Source: Hybos culiciformis | Lineage: Eukaryota > Arthropoda > Insecta > Diptera > Hybotidae | Assembly: GCA_964007475.1 (NCBI GenBank) | Contig: OZ023273.1 | Span: forward strand, 65,710,560 to 65,774,559 | Reading direction: 5' to 3' | Length of the DNA stretch: 64,000 nucleotides | Shown here: positions 23,967 to 36,254 of the stretch, one piece after another | How the letters are laid out: each line of letters starts with the position of its first letter | Numbering within the stretch: the first letter of the stretch is position 1 | The notes under the pieces: generated by a model | Database searches by the model: none | What the model was told of the DNA's origin: nothing | Seen by the model: only the letters and a program-made list of their open reading frames with translations | Made by a program: the position numbers and the translations under genes

Positions 23967-24310
23967 GAGTGCGTTCCAAAAACATGAAATATATCACTTT
24001 ATTGCTAAAGTAAATTCTTTGTTTTTAGAAATTGAGATAGTGTTGACGTTAAAATTGTATCATCTGCAACATCTGCTTATTTTTTCGATTTTTCTTAAAA
24101 ATGAGGAAAGCTTAAAAGTGCAACTAAAAACTAAGATTCTTAAAGGAAATTTAAATAGGTAGATTAAGGATTTCGTAACGATTTTTACGTCAAAAATTTT
24201 AACTTGTAAAACGGCAACTGTGAAATCTTGTCATTCCAAAACTAGAAATCTTAGAAATTAAAATAATAATTCAGTTTCTAAAATAGTTGTTCGTTTTGGA
24301 ACGGAATCTC
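23967..24310. mobile_element. candidate TIR element (~344 bp)
   Basis: Left end GAGTGCGTTCCAAAAACATG and right end (read inward) GAGATTCCGTTCCAAAACGA share a GTTCCAAAA core, with weak similarity further in. No clear target duplication, no coding. Confidence 0.4.
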
Positions 24311-25436
24311 AGTACTGATTTTCATCATGTTCGCAGCAGAATTAATTGCATTCGATGATTAGTGATGAATTCTGTATAACACTGAATTTAAAATAATATT
24401 AACGCATATATTTTTATATATTGTGTCAAATAATTATATGGACATGTAAATTAATTTTTAAATTTAATCAAAAATACCTTGCGAAAATTATACGTATTTA
24501 TTATACGAAAAACTTGTTATATATATAGTATTTATTATTATAATAAATTAAATATAAAATTTGTATTTGGTCCTTGTTGAATGTCATGTTTTTTTTTTTT
24601 TTTTTTGCAAAATAATTAACATTTTATTACTTGAAAATTGTAATATGTATATAAAGCTTTTGTTTTTGAAATACATTATGGTAATAAAATTATAATATCA
24701 ATACTCATTATGGAATAATATTCTTATTTAAAAAAAAAATGATGTTTACATTTTTTTTTATACTTAATTTAATGCTATTATTATTAATCCTTTTTTTGGT
24801 TCAAAAATAAATTTATTATAAAACTCGTTGAATGAATGAATTCATTATCATTATCCGATTATGGGTTGTCAACTCTATTTTATTAAAGAAATGCAACTGT
24901 TTTGACAATCAAAACTTTTTCTGCATATTTTTCAATTTATTTATAAATTTTTAATAAATATATATGTATTTGAAAAAAAGAGATTACAGTATAAAGTTAT
25001 TTCTTCGTCGGCGCTGTGTAGGCTTAGTCGGTTTATGTTGTGGTCCAAAATTTATGATCCTCAGAAGAATGAATCTATTTGTATTTTCTGGAATATTTAT
25101 ATAAAATTATTTTCTTAAACAACATAAAAAAAATTTCTTTAGTTAATGCTTTGTACATGTATAAGAGTGTATAGTAAACAAATTACATTTTAAATATTAA
25201 TTTTTGTAATTTATTCTTATGATGAATTAAGGCAGACAAATGTTTAGTCATTTAATTAGAGCCGCGCAACGGAACAACGAGACTCCTACTGTCCGTGTTT
25301 TCTATTGAGTAAAACCAGAGTCAACGGAACGGGCTTGGAATTAAAGCAGAAAGAAGAGCCTATTTAGGTTCACTGTAACTTAATATATATATCGTAGGAG
25401 TGTACAAAGCATCTTGATAAACTTGGTAAGCTTGAC
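24311..25436. other. AT-rich non-coding DNA, small GC-richer patch
   Basis: A T18 run near 24590. A GC-richer patch at 25260-25375 (AGCCGCGCAACGGAACAACG) has GAGACTC and GAGTC in partial mirror arrangement; I cannot class it. Confidence 0.5.
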
Positions 25437-26110
25437 ATAACGTCGACCCAAAATTATAATGTCGTATCTGCAAAAACTAAGTTTCGAGAAAATCGACTTT
25501 AAAGTTTGAAACGCTCGGAAAAAAAATTGAGCCGAAAAACTTTTTAATTTTTTTTCGTAATTCGCCTCAATAATCTTTCTAGATTTGTGTCTTAAAAGCA
25601 TATTTTATGCTACCAAGTAATAACAGACTTTTTTTTAACTTCTTTACCTTAAGGTCCGAGAAAAATTGAAATTTCATATAGATACGATATTATAATACTG
25701 AAAATTTTTATTCAAATATTTATTTTTTCAAGTATATTTTAAACACTTTAATTACATAAAATGATCTTTTACAACTTTTAAGAATCAAGAGACAATTATT
25801 TATTTTAAAGCCAAATATACATAGAAATAGCAGTTACGACATTATAATATTGAATTTTTTTTATTGATATTTTACATTCAATTCTGTCGTAAATGAAATC
25901 TTTTTGTTGGTTACGACAATTTAATATTTGATTAAATCTTTTTTAGGTCATTTACGACATAATCGACACTGAATATCTTGGGAACTATTAAAGATACAGC
26001 AACGTGGATAAGACAGATCGAAAGATCATCTCGAAAAATATAAAGATCAATTCTTAACTCATTTTCGCAAAAAATGCAGATACGACATTATAATTTTGGG
26101 CCGACGATAA
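25437..26110. mobile_element. 666-bp TIR element with ATAA duplications
   Basis: Element 25441-26106. The left end CGTCGACCCAAAATTATAAT and the right end (read inward) CGTCGGCCCAAAATTATAAT differ at one position and remain identical through GTCGTATCTGCA (about 32 bp). ATAA lies directly outside both ends (25437-25440, 26107-26110). The motif TACGACATTATAAT recurs inside in both orientations (25453, 25680, 25833, 25910, 25951, 26080). The sub-terminal phrase GCAAAAACTAAGTTTCGAGA links it to family E at 11685. A minus-strand 73-residue frame over the left end is repeat-derived. Superfamily undetermined. Confidence 0.8.
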
Positions 26111-27249
26111 GTAAAGCTGTTGTAGAATTTAATACCGGCAGAAATAGGTCATTAATTAAAAACCAAATCTTAAAAATTGTTGTCAAAAAAATTTTATTGA
26201 AAAATTTATAAATCATAGTTTTTTTTGCCTTTAAGAAATGTGTAGAAAAATCAATTAGTGTAGATTTATCAATATAAATGACGCCCCTCGAATTTGCTTA
26301 AAACTATGGTTTCGAACGCGAACCGAACCTGAACGTTGAACCATCTCCAGTTCAAGTAAGCGTAGTATGTGTACTGATATGTTTTTTTTTTTTTATTTCG
26401 TTTGATTTGTTAATTTTCATAGTTTTAAATTAAACATAAACTCGATATGAAATTGCTTTTCTGGGAAAAAACTTGCACCCCAATTCGAAAGGGAAGTTGA
26501 ATCCGAACCCCTAAAGTTTTCAGGGTTCAAAAATGTTTCCAACTGTAAATTACCATAAAAATATATGTTATTTCTTCATGTGTCATGGATTGTTATTTAA
26601 TTGCAATTTTTTAAATTCTGCAATATCTAAGAAAATATATTTATAGGGAAATATGTTAGTTTTGAAGTTTTTGAGAAAATAAAAAACCAAAAAAAAAAAA
26701 AAAAAATTCTCTTTTAAGTATAAATTCGGATTAATAGTTTTCATCCTTTTTCATGTTAAATTGATGTCTGTGTGTGTTTCTTTTTCATTTTATGACCAAT
26801 CTTTGCATAAAATAAATAATTGTACCGGGAAATGCATTTCCTTCGAAAACATTTCCTGTGGATATTCTATTTTCAATTTTTTTTTTGTTTTGTATTTTTT
26901 CGTTGTTGAATATACACAAAAAAAAAAAAATTATTTACAAGCTGAAACAATAAAAAAAAATTTTTGTTTTGATTAATTGATTCATTTTTTGGTTTCCTTC
27001 CTTACACCTGATTTTCGTTTTCTCTGAAGAATATATATTTTTAAAAACTATATTTTTACCACAATTTTAGTGTTTCTTTTTGGAACATGATAATATGCAC
27101 ATAAGAGATAATATTTACATATGTATGTAGTTATTTTATCATTAGATTTTGGGCGCTAAGTAATCAATTTAGGTACAAGGAATGAAATCGTCGTTTATAT
27201 ATGGGCATTTACCATATTTTATTCGAAAATTTAAAATACTATACTACTA
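26111..27249. other. AT-rich non-coding DNA, small decayed-repeat patches
   Basis: GC-richer patches at 26310-26350 (GAACGCGAACCGAACCTGAA) and 26475-26530 (CGAACCCCTAAAGTTTTCAG) look like repeat debris. The rest is A/T runs. Confidence 0.5.
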
Positions 27250-27602
27250 TGGCTACCGGACATAACATCCTCGTTCGTAAGATCCCCACGATTTCGGTCA
27301 TAAAATCCCGGGGATCTTATGACCGATTTGAAGGGTCATAATTTCACGAGAGTTTAGGCCATAAAATCCCGGGGATCTTGTGACTGATTTAAGTGGTTAT
27401 AATTTCACGAGAGTTGCGGTTATAAAATTCCGAGGACGTTATGACCGATTTAAATGGTCATAATTTCCCGAGAGTTGCGGTCATAAAATCCCGAGGATCT
27501 TATGACCGAACTGACCGGTCACAATTTGCCATTGTTTTCGGTTATAAAATCCCAAATATTTTTGTATTGGGATCTTCAGACCGGGGATTTTGTGACCGTA
27601 CA
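27250..27602. repeat. palindromic satellite-like array, exact 61-bp period, 5 units
   Basis: Units start at 27295, 27356, 27417, 27478 and 27539, always 61 bp apart. Each starts with a dyad: CGGTCATAAAATCCC mirrored by GGGATCTTATGACCG in unit 1 (CCGGGG centre), followed by a spacer with GGTCATAATTTC and GAGAGTT. Units 3-4 carry CCGAGG instead; unit 5 is diverged. Array ends (CTACCGGACATAACATCC; inward from the right TACGGTCACAAAATCCCC) resemble each other, and ACTACTATRG flanks both sides, so it may be one insertion. It is the most GC-rich repeat in the window and has no coding. Confidence 0.9.
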
Positions 27603-27650
27603 CTACTATAGTATACTACTACTATAGCATACTACTACTATACTTTTTCG
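27603..27650. repeat. short ACTACTATAG-type repeat flank
   Basis: ACTACTATA units recur three times right of the palindromic array (27603, 27617, 27631), and ACTACTATGG flanks it on the left (27244). This is the apparent target or flanking microsatellite. Confidence 0.7.
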
Positions 27651-30600
27651 TATACACTGTTATTATAGTCACCAGATTTCCAATTTAGTTCTATCTAAAT
27701 TAGTTGTTTCGTATAGCTGTCTCATATTTCAGTTTTGTTATAAAATTAAACAATTGAAGAGCTTAGGTGTCAAATTATACTTAAATTGCTTCTTTTTTTT
27801 TAGGATTTTTCAATAATAAACAAAATAACAAAATTTAAATTGCGTCGCATTGTAAATAAAATACAAAAATAATTTAAACTTCGCAAATCTAAAGATCATC
27901 TGAGGAATTTGTTTTTTTTTTCCTAACATTTTCTTTTTCAGATTTTTTTTTATTCAATATAATATTTTTTATATATATGTATGTATGTATTTTTTTATTT
28001 TTTTTTTGTTTTCCCTGATTATTCTTTATTGCCTTTGGGAAAAATTTAATCAAGAATATTGTCAATATTATTTTCTATTCGTAAAATTGATAATGACACA
28101 CAAAAAAAAATGGAATATATATTATATACAAATGTATATAAAAAATTAAAATCGAAAGAATAAAAATATTTTTCTGTTTTATTTTCAAATTAAACTAATC
28201 ATGATTATATTTATTCCTATTTTTTTTTTTTTTTGTTTCTTCCTTTAAGTTGTCTTATCATTGTTAAAATATTTTTTTTTTTTGATGAAAAAATCCTTTT
28301 CATTTGTATAAATTGAAAATAAATAAGAAAATAAGAAATTGAAATTACATTATAGATATTATTTTTTTTTGTTTTATTGTGTATATTCGATATATACAAA
28401 ATAAAATATCTTGCTACAAATCTAATAAATATTGCTATATATGTATATTTTTAATGGGAAATCAATTTTTTGTATAATATATATTTTCATTATAAAATAT
28501 GCTACAACTTATGTACATATATATAATAAAATTATTGAAGTAAGTGTTTATTTTAAATTTAATTCTTTGGAATTATGTACATTTATAGAAAAAACATTCA
28601 TATATAAATTACATTAAAATGGATACTTAATGTTTTTAAATAACATTTCAACAATTTAAGAATCAAAAATTCAATTAAGTTCAAGAAGATTTTCCGATGT
28701 AGAATAATGTTGATATTATTAAAATTTTAAATTCGAGTTGATCCATGGTTCTCGACTTAATTTTAGCCAGAATGTTGTTTTTCATTAAATTTTTCAAAAA
28801 TGTCATCTAAATTAACGTTTATTATTTAAAGATATTATTTTTTTGAATATTGAAATCCATAGAACACTATCTAAATTCTAAGGCTTAATGAATATAATAA
28901 AACAAAGTTTTGATTCAGATGTTGCCAAAAATTAAGGTTCGCGCTCTTGATATATATTAATCCGGCCTCTACATAAAAAGCGATAGGGTCTTTTTATAGC
29001 CTTTATGTATTTTAATAATAATAATAATAATAGTAATAATAGGAATAATTAATAGTTGTAAGTAATAATACCGACAACTTAATTCTAAATTTCTTTTTTT
29101 GAATTTTGATGGCACAACATAATGTTAGGAGATGAATATGCAGTTGTAGACAATTAGAACAATTTGACAGTAAAAAAATAAACTATAAAATATATCAGAG
29201 ATTAAAATTAATCCATAAATGAGTCAAATTTGTAATTAGGTAGTTCAACATGGAAAAATTTTCCATCCATGATATTGATGCAATTAGGCCTACATTCAAA
29301 CTATTGTATACAATTACAATGATTGTAATGAAAATTTTCTTAAAGTGAATTACTATACGATACAATATAATATAGCCTAATTCATACATATTAATTACAT
29401 TCAATGTTCAATAAATTACTTAAAGGAAGATAAAAATGTAAAAATAATTTGTGTAATTTTCTTTTTTTTGCTTTTAGAGATAATATCTTGTTATCATTAT
29501 TATAATACATATATTTTCAAGAGAGAGAGAAAAAAACATATGGTAAATTTTGTTTACGAGAATGTATCAAAATAAAAACAAGATTAATTAAGAAATTAAA
29601 ATTCTATCCCTAATTGACCATGTAATATGAAATAATTTATATAGTAAGATATGGAAAGATCCTTTTATAATATAATAAATTGTATAATTAAATAGATTAT
29701 TATGTCGATGTAATGTAAACATAATATAATATGAATATGAATAAAACATAAATAAATGTGTACAAAAATCTATATAATATATCGAATAATTTTTTACTCA
29801 CAATCATATAAATAATTTTCTATATATTTTGTATTAAATACTAAAGTAAAAAATAAGAAAAACTCTTTGTGTTTTTTTTCCCAACTATACATTTTTATTA
29901 GGTTGGACATGAAACTTTAAGTACTTACTAAAGAAATATATAAAATTTTATAGTTTTTCTATATTTATTTAAAAACTCCTGTCTTATATTTCACTTTGCT
30001 TTGAGTTTATATCTTGATTATTCTGAAGAAAGGTAACTATATATATTTTTTAGAAAATTTATCTTTTATACAGATTTTATACATTACAAAGGTAAAGTTT
30101 TGGTTTTGTTGAAAATAAAGTTTTTTCAACAATATACGCCTTCAGTTTTAAGGACATATAGTAGCAAGTAGCACATTTTTAGCTCGTAATACAAAAGTTT
30201 GCCTCAACAGTTCAATATTTGGAGAAAATATAGAAATCGTCTTAAATTGCTGGAAATTAAAATTGGATATTAAATTAAAATAACACACCTTATCTCACCG
30301 AAACTCGTATATTAATTTTCAAACTAGCATAGAATTTATGTTATATCAATTATATACTGTTGACTTATTATAAGTTTAAGTACATTCCTAATTTATTTAA
30401 AATAGTTTTACATTTTATACAAAAAAGCTTTATGAAAAATAAATGTTATTTTTTCTTTAATATAATATTATACATATTTTATCTTCATTATACATATTAT
30501 ATTTAACTGCAATTTTTGACATTTTTGTATTGGGTGAGTATTATAGAATTAACTTCTGCACCTTAAGCTTTTTATTCAAAAAGAAGCAAAAAAAAAAACA

Positions 30601-31188
30601 AAAGAATAATTTTATTTCTTTAAGTTTCTTGGTTTTTCTTTTTTCAAATTTTATTCTTGATATTATTAATAAAATGTCCAAAAATATACTATTATACTTG
30701 TTTATACATAAAAGAACATACTATATATACTTAATTTTAAAAGATGGAATAATAAAAAATCTCTGTCCTCATTTGGAATTTGTTTATAAATAGCTTTTTA
30801 TATAATTTTCATAATAAAATCATATTTAATACATTCATATGTATGGATAGTTTATGTACTAAAAATGAATTGAAATCTGAAAGTTTTTTTGTATACTACA
30901 CAGAATGACTTTTCCTTTGAAATCAAATTATAGATATTAGAATAGGTACAAATAAATTGTATTGGAAGTAATAAATTATATTTTGTGCGAATGCATGATG
31001 CCTTTATAATATAAAACTTACAAGGGCTATAATAAACACTTGCATATCCTGCATTTATTTTTTATTTTTTTTAGGAAGTTTATGGATTTATCTTTTATTT
31101 TAACAATTTTAATTTTAATGTTAATCATAGAAATATAAATAAATTACATAACTATTTGCATTCCTCAGATTGGTAAATTTTTTCGTTT
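27651..31188. other. AT-rich non-coding DNA, no gene seen
   Basis: A/T runs, a TAA microsatellite at about 29007-29030, and a short ATAAAAAG/CTTTTTAT hairpin near 28972-28996. Several 60-87-residue frames are I/K/N/F/Y-rich and at chance length. Confidence 0.6.
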
Positions 31189-31191
31189 TTG

Positions 31192-31401
31192 CAACCTCAA
31201 CGTCTTAAATATTTGACAATAGCATATTTATATTTACCGACTAATACTCATATCATAGTTTCTATCATCATACTATTAACATTCGTTTTTATCTGTGCTG
31301 CCTGCTGCATCATTTATTTATACGCAGTCATTTTATATCAGTGTAACACTTCATTTATCCACATTCATGATGAATTGCGTAAAATCCAGAATTTGTTTTG
31401 A
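31192..31401 (+). CDS. doubtful open frame with one hydrophobic segment
   Basis: I do not recognise this. The frame is open from about 31177 to a TGA at 31399-31401 but has no ATG at the start, so it would be an exon, not a whole gene. It is GC-richer than its surroundings and uses C-ending codons (ATC, TGC, GCC) more than random AT-rich frames. It has a strongly hydrophobic stretch (IIVSIIILLTFVFICAACC) of one membrane-span length or more, followed by a polar tail (HDELRKIQNLF). A CCTCAG acceptor-like site lies at 31163-31168, but an in-frame TAA follows at 31174. Could be a decayed chemoreceptor-type exon or chance. Confidence 0.12.
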   Translation, partial: QPQRLKYLTIAYLYLPTNTHIIVSIIILLTFVFICAACCIIYLYAVILYQCNTSFIHIHDELRKIQNLF

Positions 31402-31439
31402 ATAACTCTGCGTTAAATGTACAGATTCATCTGCAATAA

Positions 31440-31505
31440 TTTTTTGCTCGCTTTTCATGATGACGTATGTACGGTAGTGGGTTCGATTTCCACCTCGGAT
31501 TGGAA
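31440..31505 (+). repeat. isolated B-box-like segment (possible SINE remnant)
   Basis: GTAGTGGGTTCGATTTCCAC at 31474-31493 forms a T-arm-like GTGG/CCAC stem with a TTCGATT loop. I see no A box at the usual distance upstream, so it is at most a degraded tRNA-derived repeat. Confidence 0.3.
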
Positions 31506-32669
31506 TTCGTGTTAATTTTCAACTTGTGTCAATTGAATTAAGTGTTGTGTTTTTAAATGTGTATTATGCTTAGGACCCAATTGTGATCATTATATCTTAT
31601 AAAAATAAATTATCTCATATCGAAATATTAAAAACAGGCTCCGTACTTAATTTATGAGGTATATTGTTCTATATTTAATAATTACGCTTCAATTACCAAC
31701 ACGACTTTGCAACTCATTAAAGAGGTAATGTAAATTTTTCTTACTAACACCGTCAGTGATTTATATAAATGAAATTACTGCCTAAGTCATCAAACACTTC
31801 GCACCTCGAGATAATATTACCAATAGTAATACAACTGATTCTGAAATTTCTTCGTGAAGAACAAAAAGGAAAAAACTTTTATCAAAACCTAATTAAACAT
31901 CAAACATTTTTTTATTATGTGTAAAATTATTCCAGGGTCCAAGTGGATTTATAATTGTCGATTCGGTCCAACTACTACAATTGAATCTGTATTATTATTT
32001 TCTACTATAAATTGATTAAGAAGGTATAAATTCTATTTTTTAGCGAATAATGCAAAGAATGAAAACGCATTTTCTTTCGACAGGTTTGAATTTAGATAGG
32101 AACTCGTCATTTTAATTTTTATCCTTAAGTCTTAATTTTGTATTTTATTTTCATATTCACTGAAATTTCGTATTACAGTTAAATATTCCCATTTACAAAT
32201 TCCGATTCGTGGTAAAGGAATTAACATTGACATAATGGAACATCAAGATAATATCTTCCAGCTATAAAGAACTACCTTGATTTTTTATTAAAATAAAAAA
32301 AAAACTCTTAAAGAGAATTATGAATTTATGGAATTTAATGCCAAATGTTAGTGTTCTCAAAAATGAGAAATCTAGAGGTATTACTATTATAAGTTTGCAA
32401 AATAAATTTTATATATATATATTAGAAATAAAAGTACTTGATTTATGTATTATTTTAGATTTTGTATCTAACTTTTATGACCATAAAAGCCAAAAATGGT
32501 TATTGCAATTCTTAATTGAGAAGTTTCAAATTTATAATTTTCATGATTATAAGAAAATACCATTAAGGATATAAAATGAAGAGTTTCTCTTTTCAACCTC
32601 AAAAACAAACAAGTCCGGTGTCCTGAAGAAATTTAAAAACATATATGTTATGTTTTAAATAATGTAAAC
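31506..32669. other. AT-rich non-coding DNA, no gene seen
   Basis: Slightly more complex than average but without ends or a second copy. The 84-residue frame at 32320-32574 is at chance length. Confidence 0.5.
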
Positions 32670-33032
32670 TTAGTTCTTTATGTTTAGTAAATTCACGCAT
32701 ACATATATTCCGTTTATACGTTGTGTTAACATTTTAATTACAAGAATAGTGTCATAATACATATTCTTAATATGCATCATGTATGTATAAGTATAATTCG
32801 TTTCTGTGTCAAATACACATTTAATTTCTTCTATGACAGCATGCAAAAATAAATAATCGTGATGACTTAAGTTCTTTTTCCCTATAACGACATAGAGATT
32901 ATTCTTATTTAAAAATTTGTTTGTACGGTTTTTACATATTTTTATGACATAAAACACTAAATAAAATAATTCTTTTTTTTTTTTCATATAAATTTTCCTT
33001 TCTGAAAATAATTCACTCAAAAACCACCCCAT
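32670..33032 (-). CDS. hypothetical 120-residue open frame, unsupported
   Basis: This is the longest gap-free open frame in the window, starting MGWFLSELFSERKIY at 33032 and ending at TAA (32670-32672). At this base composition I would expect such a length only rarely, by a rough stop-frequency estimate. It includes a lysine run from an A tract, no domain I recognise, and no clear signal peptide. No AATAAA signal was seen close downstream and no splice partner was found. GC content at third positions is only slightly above background. It could be a lone exon, a decayed gene or chance. Confidence 0.15.
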   Translation of the reverse strand: MGWFLSELFSERKIYMKKKKELFYLVFYVIKICKNRTNKFLNKNNLYVVIGKKNLSHHDYLFLHAVIEEIKCVFDTETNYTYTYMMHIKNMYYDTILVIKMLTQRINGIYVCVNLLNIKN

Positions 33033-34835
33033 TAAAATAAATTGTTTTAAATAATTTTTTTTTTTTTTTTAATATTTGCATTTTTGCAAAACAAGTTAAA
33101 CAGAGTTTCTGAATATAATTAATATTTCGAAACAAAATTAAACTTTTTTCCGTGCATTTTCAACATAATTATGTACTTTTTATGACATTTTAAGAGCATT
33201 TATTAAAAAAAAAAAATTTAACATAATTCTTGTTATTTGCTTTCTTTTTTCCTGTAAATAACATTTATAATAATTGTCCAAAATAGAATAAAAAACAAGT
33301 GTTAAAGAACCAAATTGCATTTTTAATAAAAAAAAAAAAAAACAAAAAAATAAAAGCCAAGTTATTCCACATTATGTCTTTTCAAATTAAAAAGAAAAAT
33401 TATAATGGGTAAAGATTAACTTAAGTCTTTTAACAATTTAATGTTTTGTTATACAACATATTATAAATATTTATAGTTTGTCTTCCTTAAAAAAATTAAT
33501 TCAAATATCAGATTTTACTCTAAAGCACTGAGCTTATACGACCCACCGCAAAATAAGAAAAACATCCAGTTTGCTTCCTTTTACTTAATTTTAAGGCTTA
33601 TAATAGGCGACACATCTGTGTACTTTTAATTTTTATGCTAACTTCTAGCTTAATCGCTAGCAGTCATTATTTATCTTGATTTGCATAACTAGGCGGTGAG
33701 TGAATCAACTTCAAGTTAATACTCATTGGCAAGTACAATGAATTCATTTTATGTAAATACTAGATTTGTTGTTTGTTATAAAATTTGAAAAAAAAAAAAA
33801 AAAATATTTATCCCTTTTGTCGTTAGCGTGAAAGTTTAAAGAACAAGAAAATTTAAATAATACAAAAACTAATATATACACAAAAAATCTTAAGCATAAT
33901 ATTATTGCCATGTTTCTCTATAAAATTAATTCAGGTTTTTCACTTCATCAAAAAATAATAATTTGTACAGACTTGCATTTAATAATTTTACCACTATTCA
34001 TTTTAATTTTTTTTTGCCACATTATCCTTATTGTATATCCTGTGCAAATAATTTTCGCCTCAAAAAAAACATTATATATATAAATTTTTTTTTTTTAATT
34101 TTCTTTATGAAATTTTTCAGTTTTTACCATAATAAAAATTAAAAGGTTAGGTTTCCATTTAACATTCCAGTTTCTCATTGAAAAAAATAAAAATAAAAAA
34201 CATTAAAGGTCAAAATGAAATAGTTCAGAAAATAAAGTTTGTAGTTTTTAATCAAACCTAAATTTCGGAAAAATAATTGTTAGATCAGTGCTTGTATAAA
34301 AAAAATTAGAATCTGAAGAGCCTGAACATTGCGTAGAACAAGAAATTGATAAAAATAAATGTATGGGTGATTCAAGTGAAATTATGACAACAACATTAAT
34401 GAATTCTATCTTATTTTATTTATTACTTTTTAATATAAATTTTATGCACTCATTTTACAATTATTATATAAGCTTCGATTAAATGACAAAAACTCTAAAA
34501 TCCCACTCAATTAAAATTCTCTATACTTTTGATAACATCTGTCAAAAATGTTGACCACACAGAAATAAAATAATAAACTTTATAAAGCTTTGGGGGCGGT
34601 TTTTTTTTTTTTTAATCTTGTGAAGTCTGTTAGTGGTTTGTCAACAACTAATATGAATTTTTCTTTTAGATTATTTCATTTTTGAATGACTGAAACAAAC
34701 AAAACCACAAGATAAGCTAGTTAAGTTCAAACTATATACTGTTCAGTAATTATTTATTCTAATTTCAAGAATATAACATTTTAATGATATTCAATGTGAC
34801 ATGTATTTTAGAAAAATTTAATAAAGGACACAAAC

Positions 34836-34866
<31 letters not shown>

Positions 34867-35418
34867 TTTGAACAAATATCTTTTATTCTATATCTCTAAA
34901 TTAAATTTATCTGAGATTACAGAATATTTTTTTGTTATAAATAACTTTGTTTTAATCAAAATATGGGATTAATTCACCTCTTAATTTATCAAATAAAAAA
35001 TAAGTCATAAATAAAATATTTACATTTGAAATTATTATACAACAAAAAAAAACCCTTTTAATAATATTTTGTATGTACAATAAAATTAAATTTTTTGTGT
35101 TTTTTTTTATCTCGGTCTTTAGAGTTTTAAACGTAGTGTCAATCTTTGTTTAGAAAGACAAAAAAAAATCTCAATGAAAATGATACACATTGCCACATTT
35201 TGTTTTACTTTATTATTATTTTTTAATTTTTTTTATAGTTAAATTTACCCCCAAAGAAATCATGAAATGAATACACGTAACTTGCAGTAATAAATATAGA
35301 TACAATCAGAAGTTTTACTGTATAAATTTTAAAATAACAAAAAAAAAATTATAACTTAATGTTAGATAATGAATTTTCCATATACACAGGAATGTATTTT
35401 AAATAATTTAAATTGAAG
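33033..35418. other. AT-rich non-coding DNA, no gene seen
   Basis: A TTA microsatellite at 34837-34868. A GC-richer stretch at 33520-33730 includes a donor-like GGCGGTGAGTG at 33691 but no supported exon. Confidence 0.55.
34837..34868. repeat. TTA microsatellite
   Basis: About ten TTA units in a row. Confidence 0.9.
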
Positions 35419-35511
35419 TTAAAGAATCTGAAATATTTGACATAAGAATGCAACGGCCACTTTTGCATTTGATGTTCTCACTTCAAGTGTGAAATGTCCT
35501 TGTACCATCAT
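35419..35511 (-). CDS. candidate 30-residue small ORF or first coding exon
   Basis: On the minus strand an AT-poor islet (about 35440-35540) opens with an acceptor-like site: a CTAAC branch-type motif, then AATACAG, then GCAGG at 35539. ATGATG follows at 35511 in good context (AACCGAATGATGG). The frame begins MMVQGHFTLE, contains NAKVAVAFL, and ends at TAA (35419-35421). A donor-like GAA|GTGAGA lies after the tenth codon, so it may be only the first ten codons of a spliced gene. I do not recognise the peptide. The composition and regular codons stand out from the flanks, but a decayed repeat is also possible. Confidence 0.22.
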   Translation of the reverse strand: MMVQGHFTLEVRTSNAKVAVAFLCQIFQIL

Positions 35512-36254
35512 TCGGTTCTAGTTCTGCGGTTTTCCTGCCTGTATTAAATTGTGTTAGAACATTAAATTCTTCATCTTATATTGTTGTTTTCTGTTTTTCT
35601 TAAACTTTAAATCTAAGTTAAAAAAAATCCTGAATTTAAAAAAACATTAATTGGAAGTATTGATTTGTAATTATAATATTGTATGTAACTAAATATCATG
35701 TTTTAATTAATGTCTGTAGAGGCAATAAAATTCTAAAAAATTAAAAAAAAAAATAAGTAAATAATTAAAAATTTAAAATAGAATCTGTATTGTTAAAAAA
35801 TAATAAAATAACATCATTATTAAATATAAATTTAATAATATAAAGAGGTACAAAAATGTGTTTACAATTCAAGTTAAAATACGGGAGTATAAGCTGAAAT
35901 AAATTATTCAATCAAAAAAAAAATTTATTAATATTATACTGTAGCTACTACATCAAAGTTCATCTATTAAAATATGAATAAATATACATATATTATATTG
36001 TAATGCAATATTTATGTTTGTTTGTTATTGTTTTTAAGGCTATTCTATTGCAATCAAAATTTTAACTACTACAGATTGCAAATGTACAATGAACTAAATT
36101 GCAGATAGCTTGCAGGCATTCAATGACCTGTAAAAAATATCACGGACAGCTAAAATGTAATATAAAATTCGAATGCATTTATATAGTTTTTAATTGCACA
36201 AAGAAAGATTTGGAAACGTTTTTTTCAGTATAGATCATAGAATATTTAAATGTA
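35512..36254. other. AT-rich non-coding DNA, no gene seen
   Basis: Nothing beyond A/T runs apart from the exon-like islet edge at 35512-35540. Confidence 0.55.

Noticed and set aside
31440..31505. tRNA gene
   Set aside because: Only the T-arm/B-box part is present; no A box or acceptor pairing.
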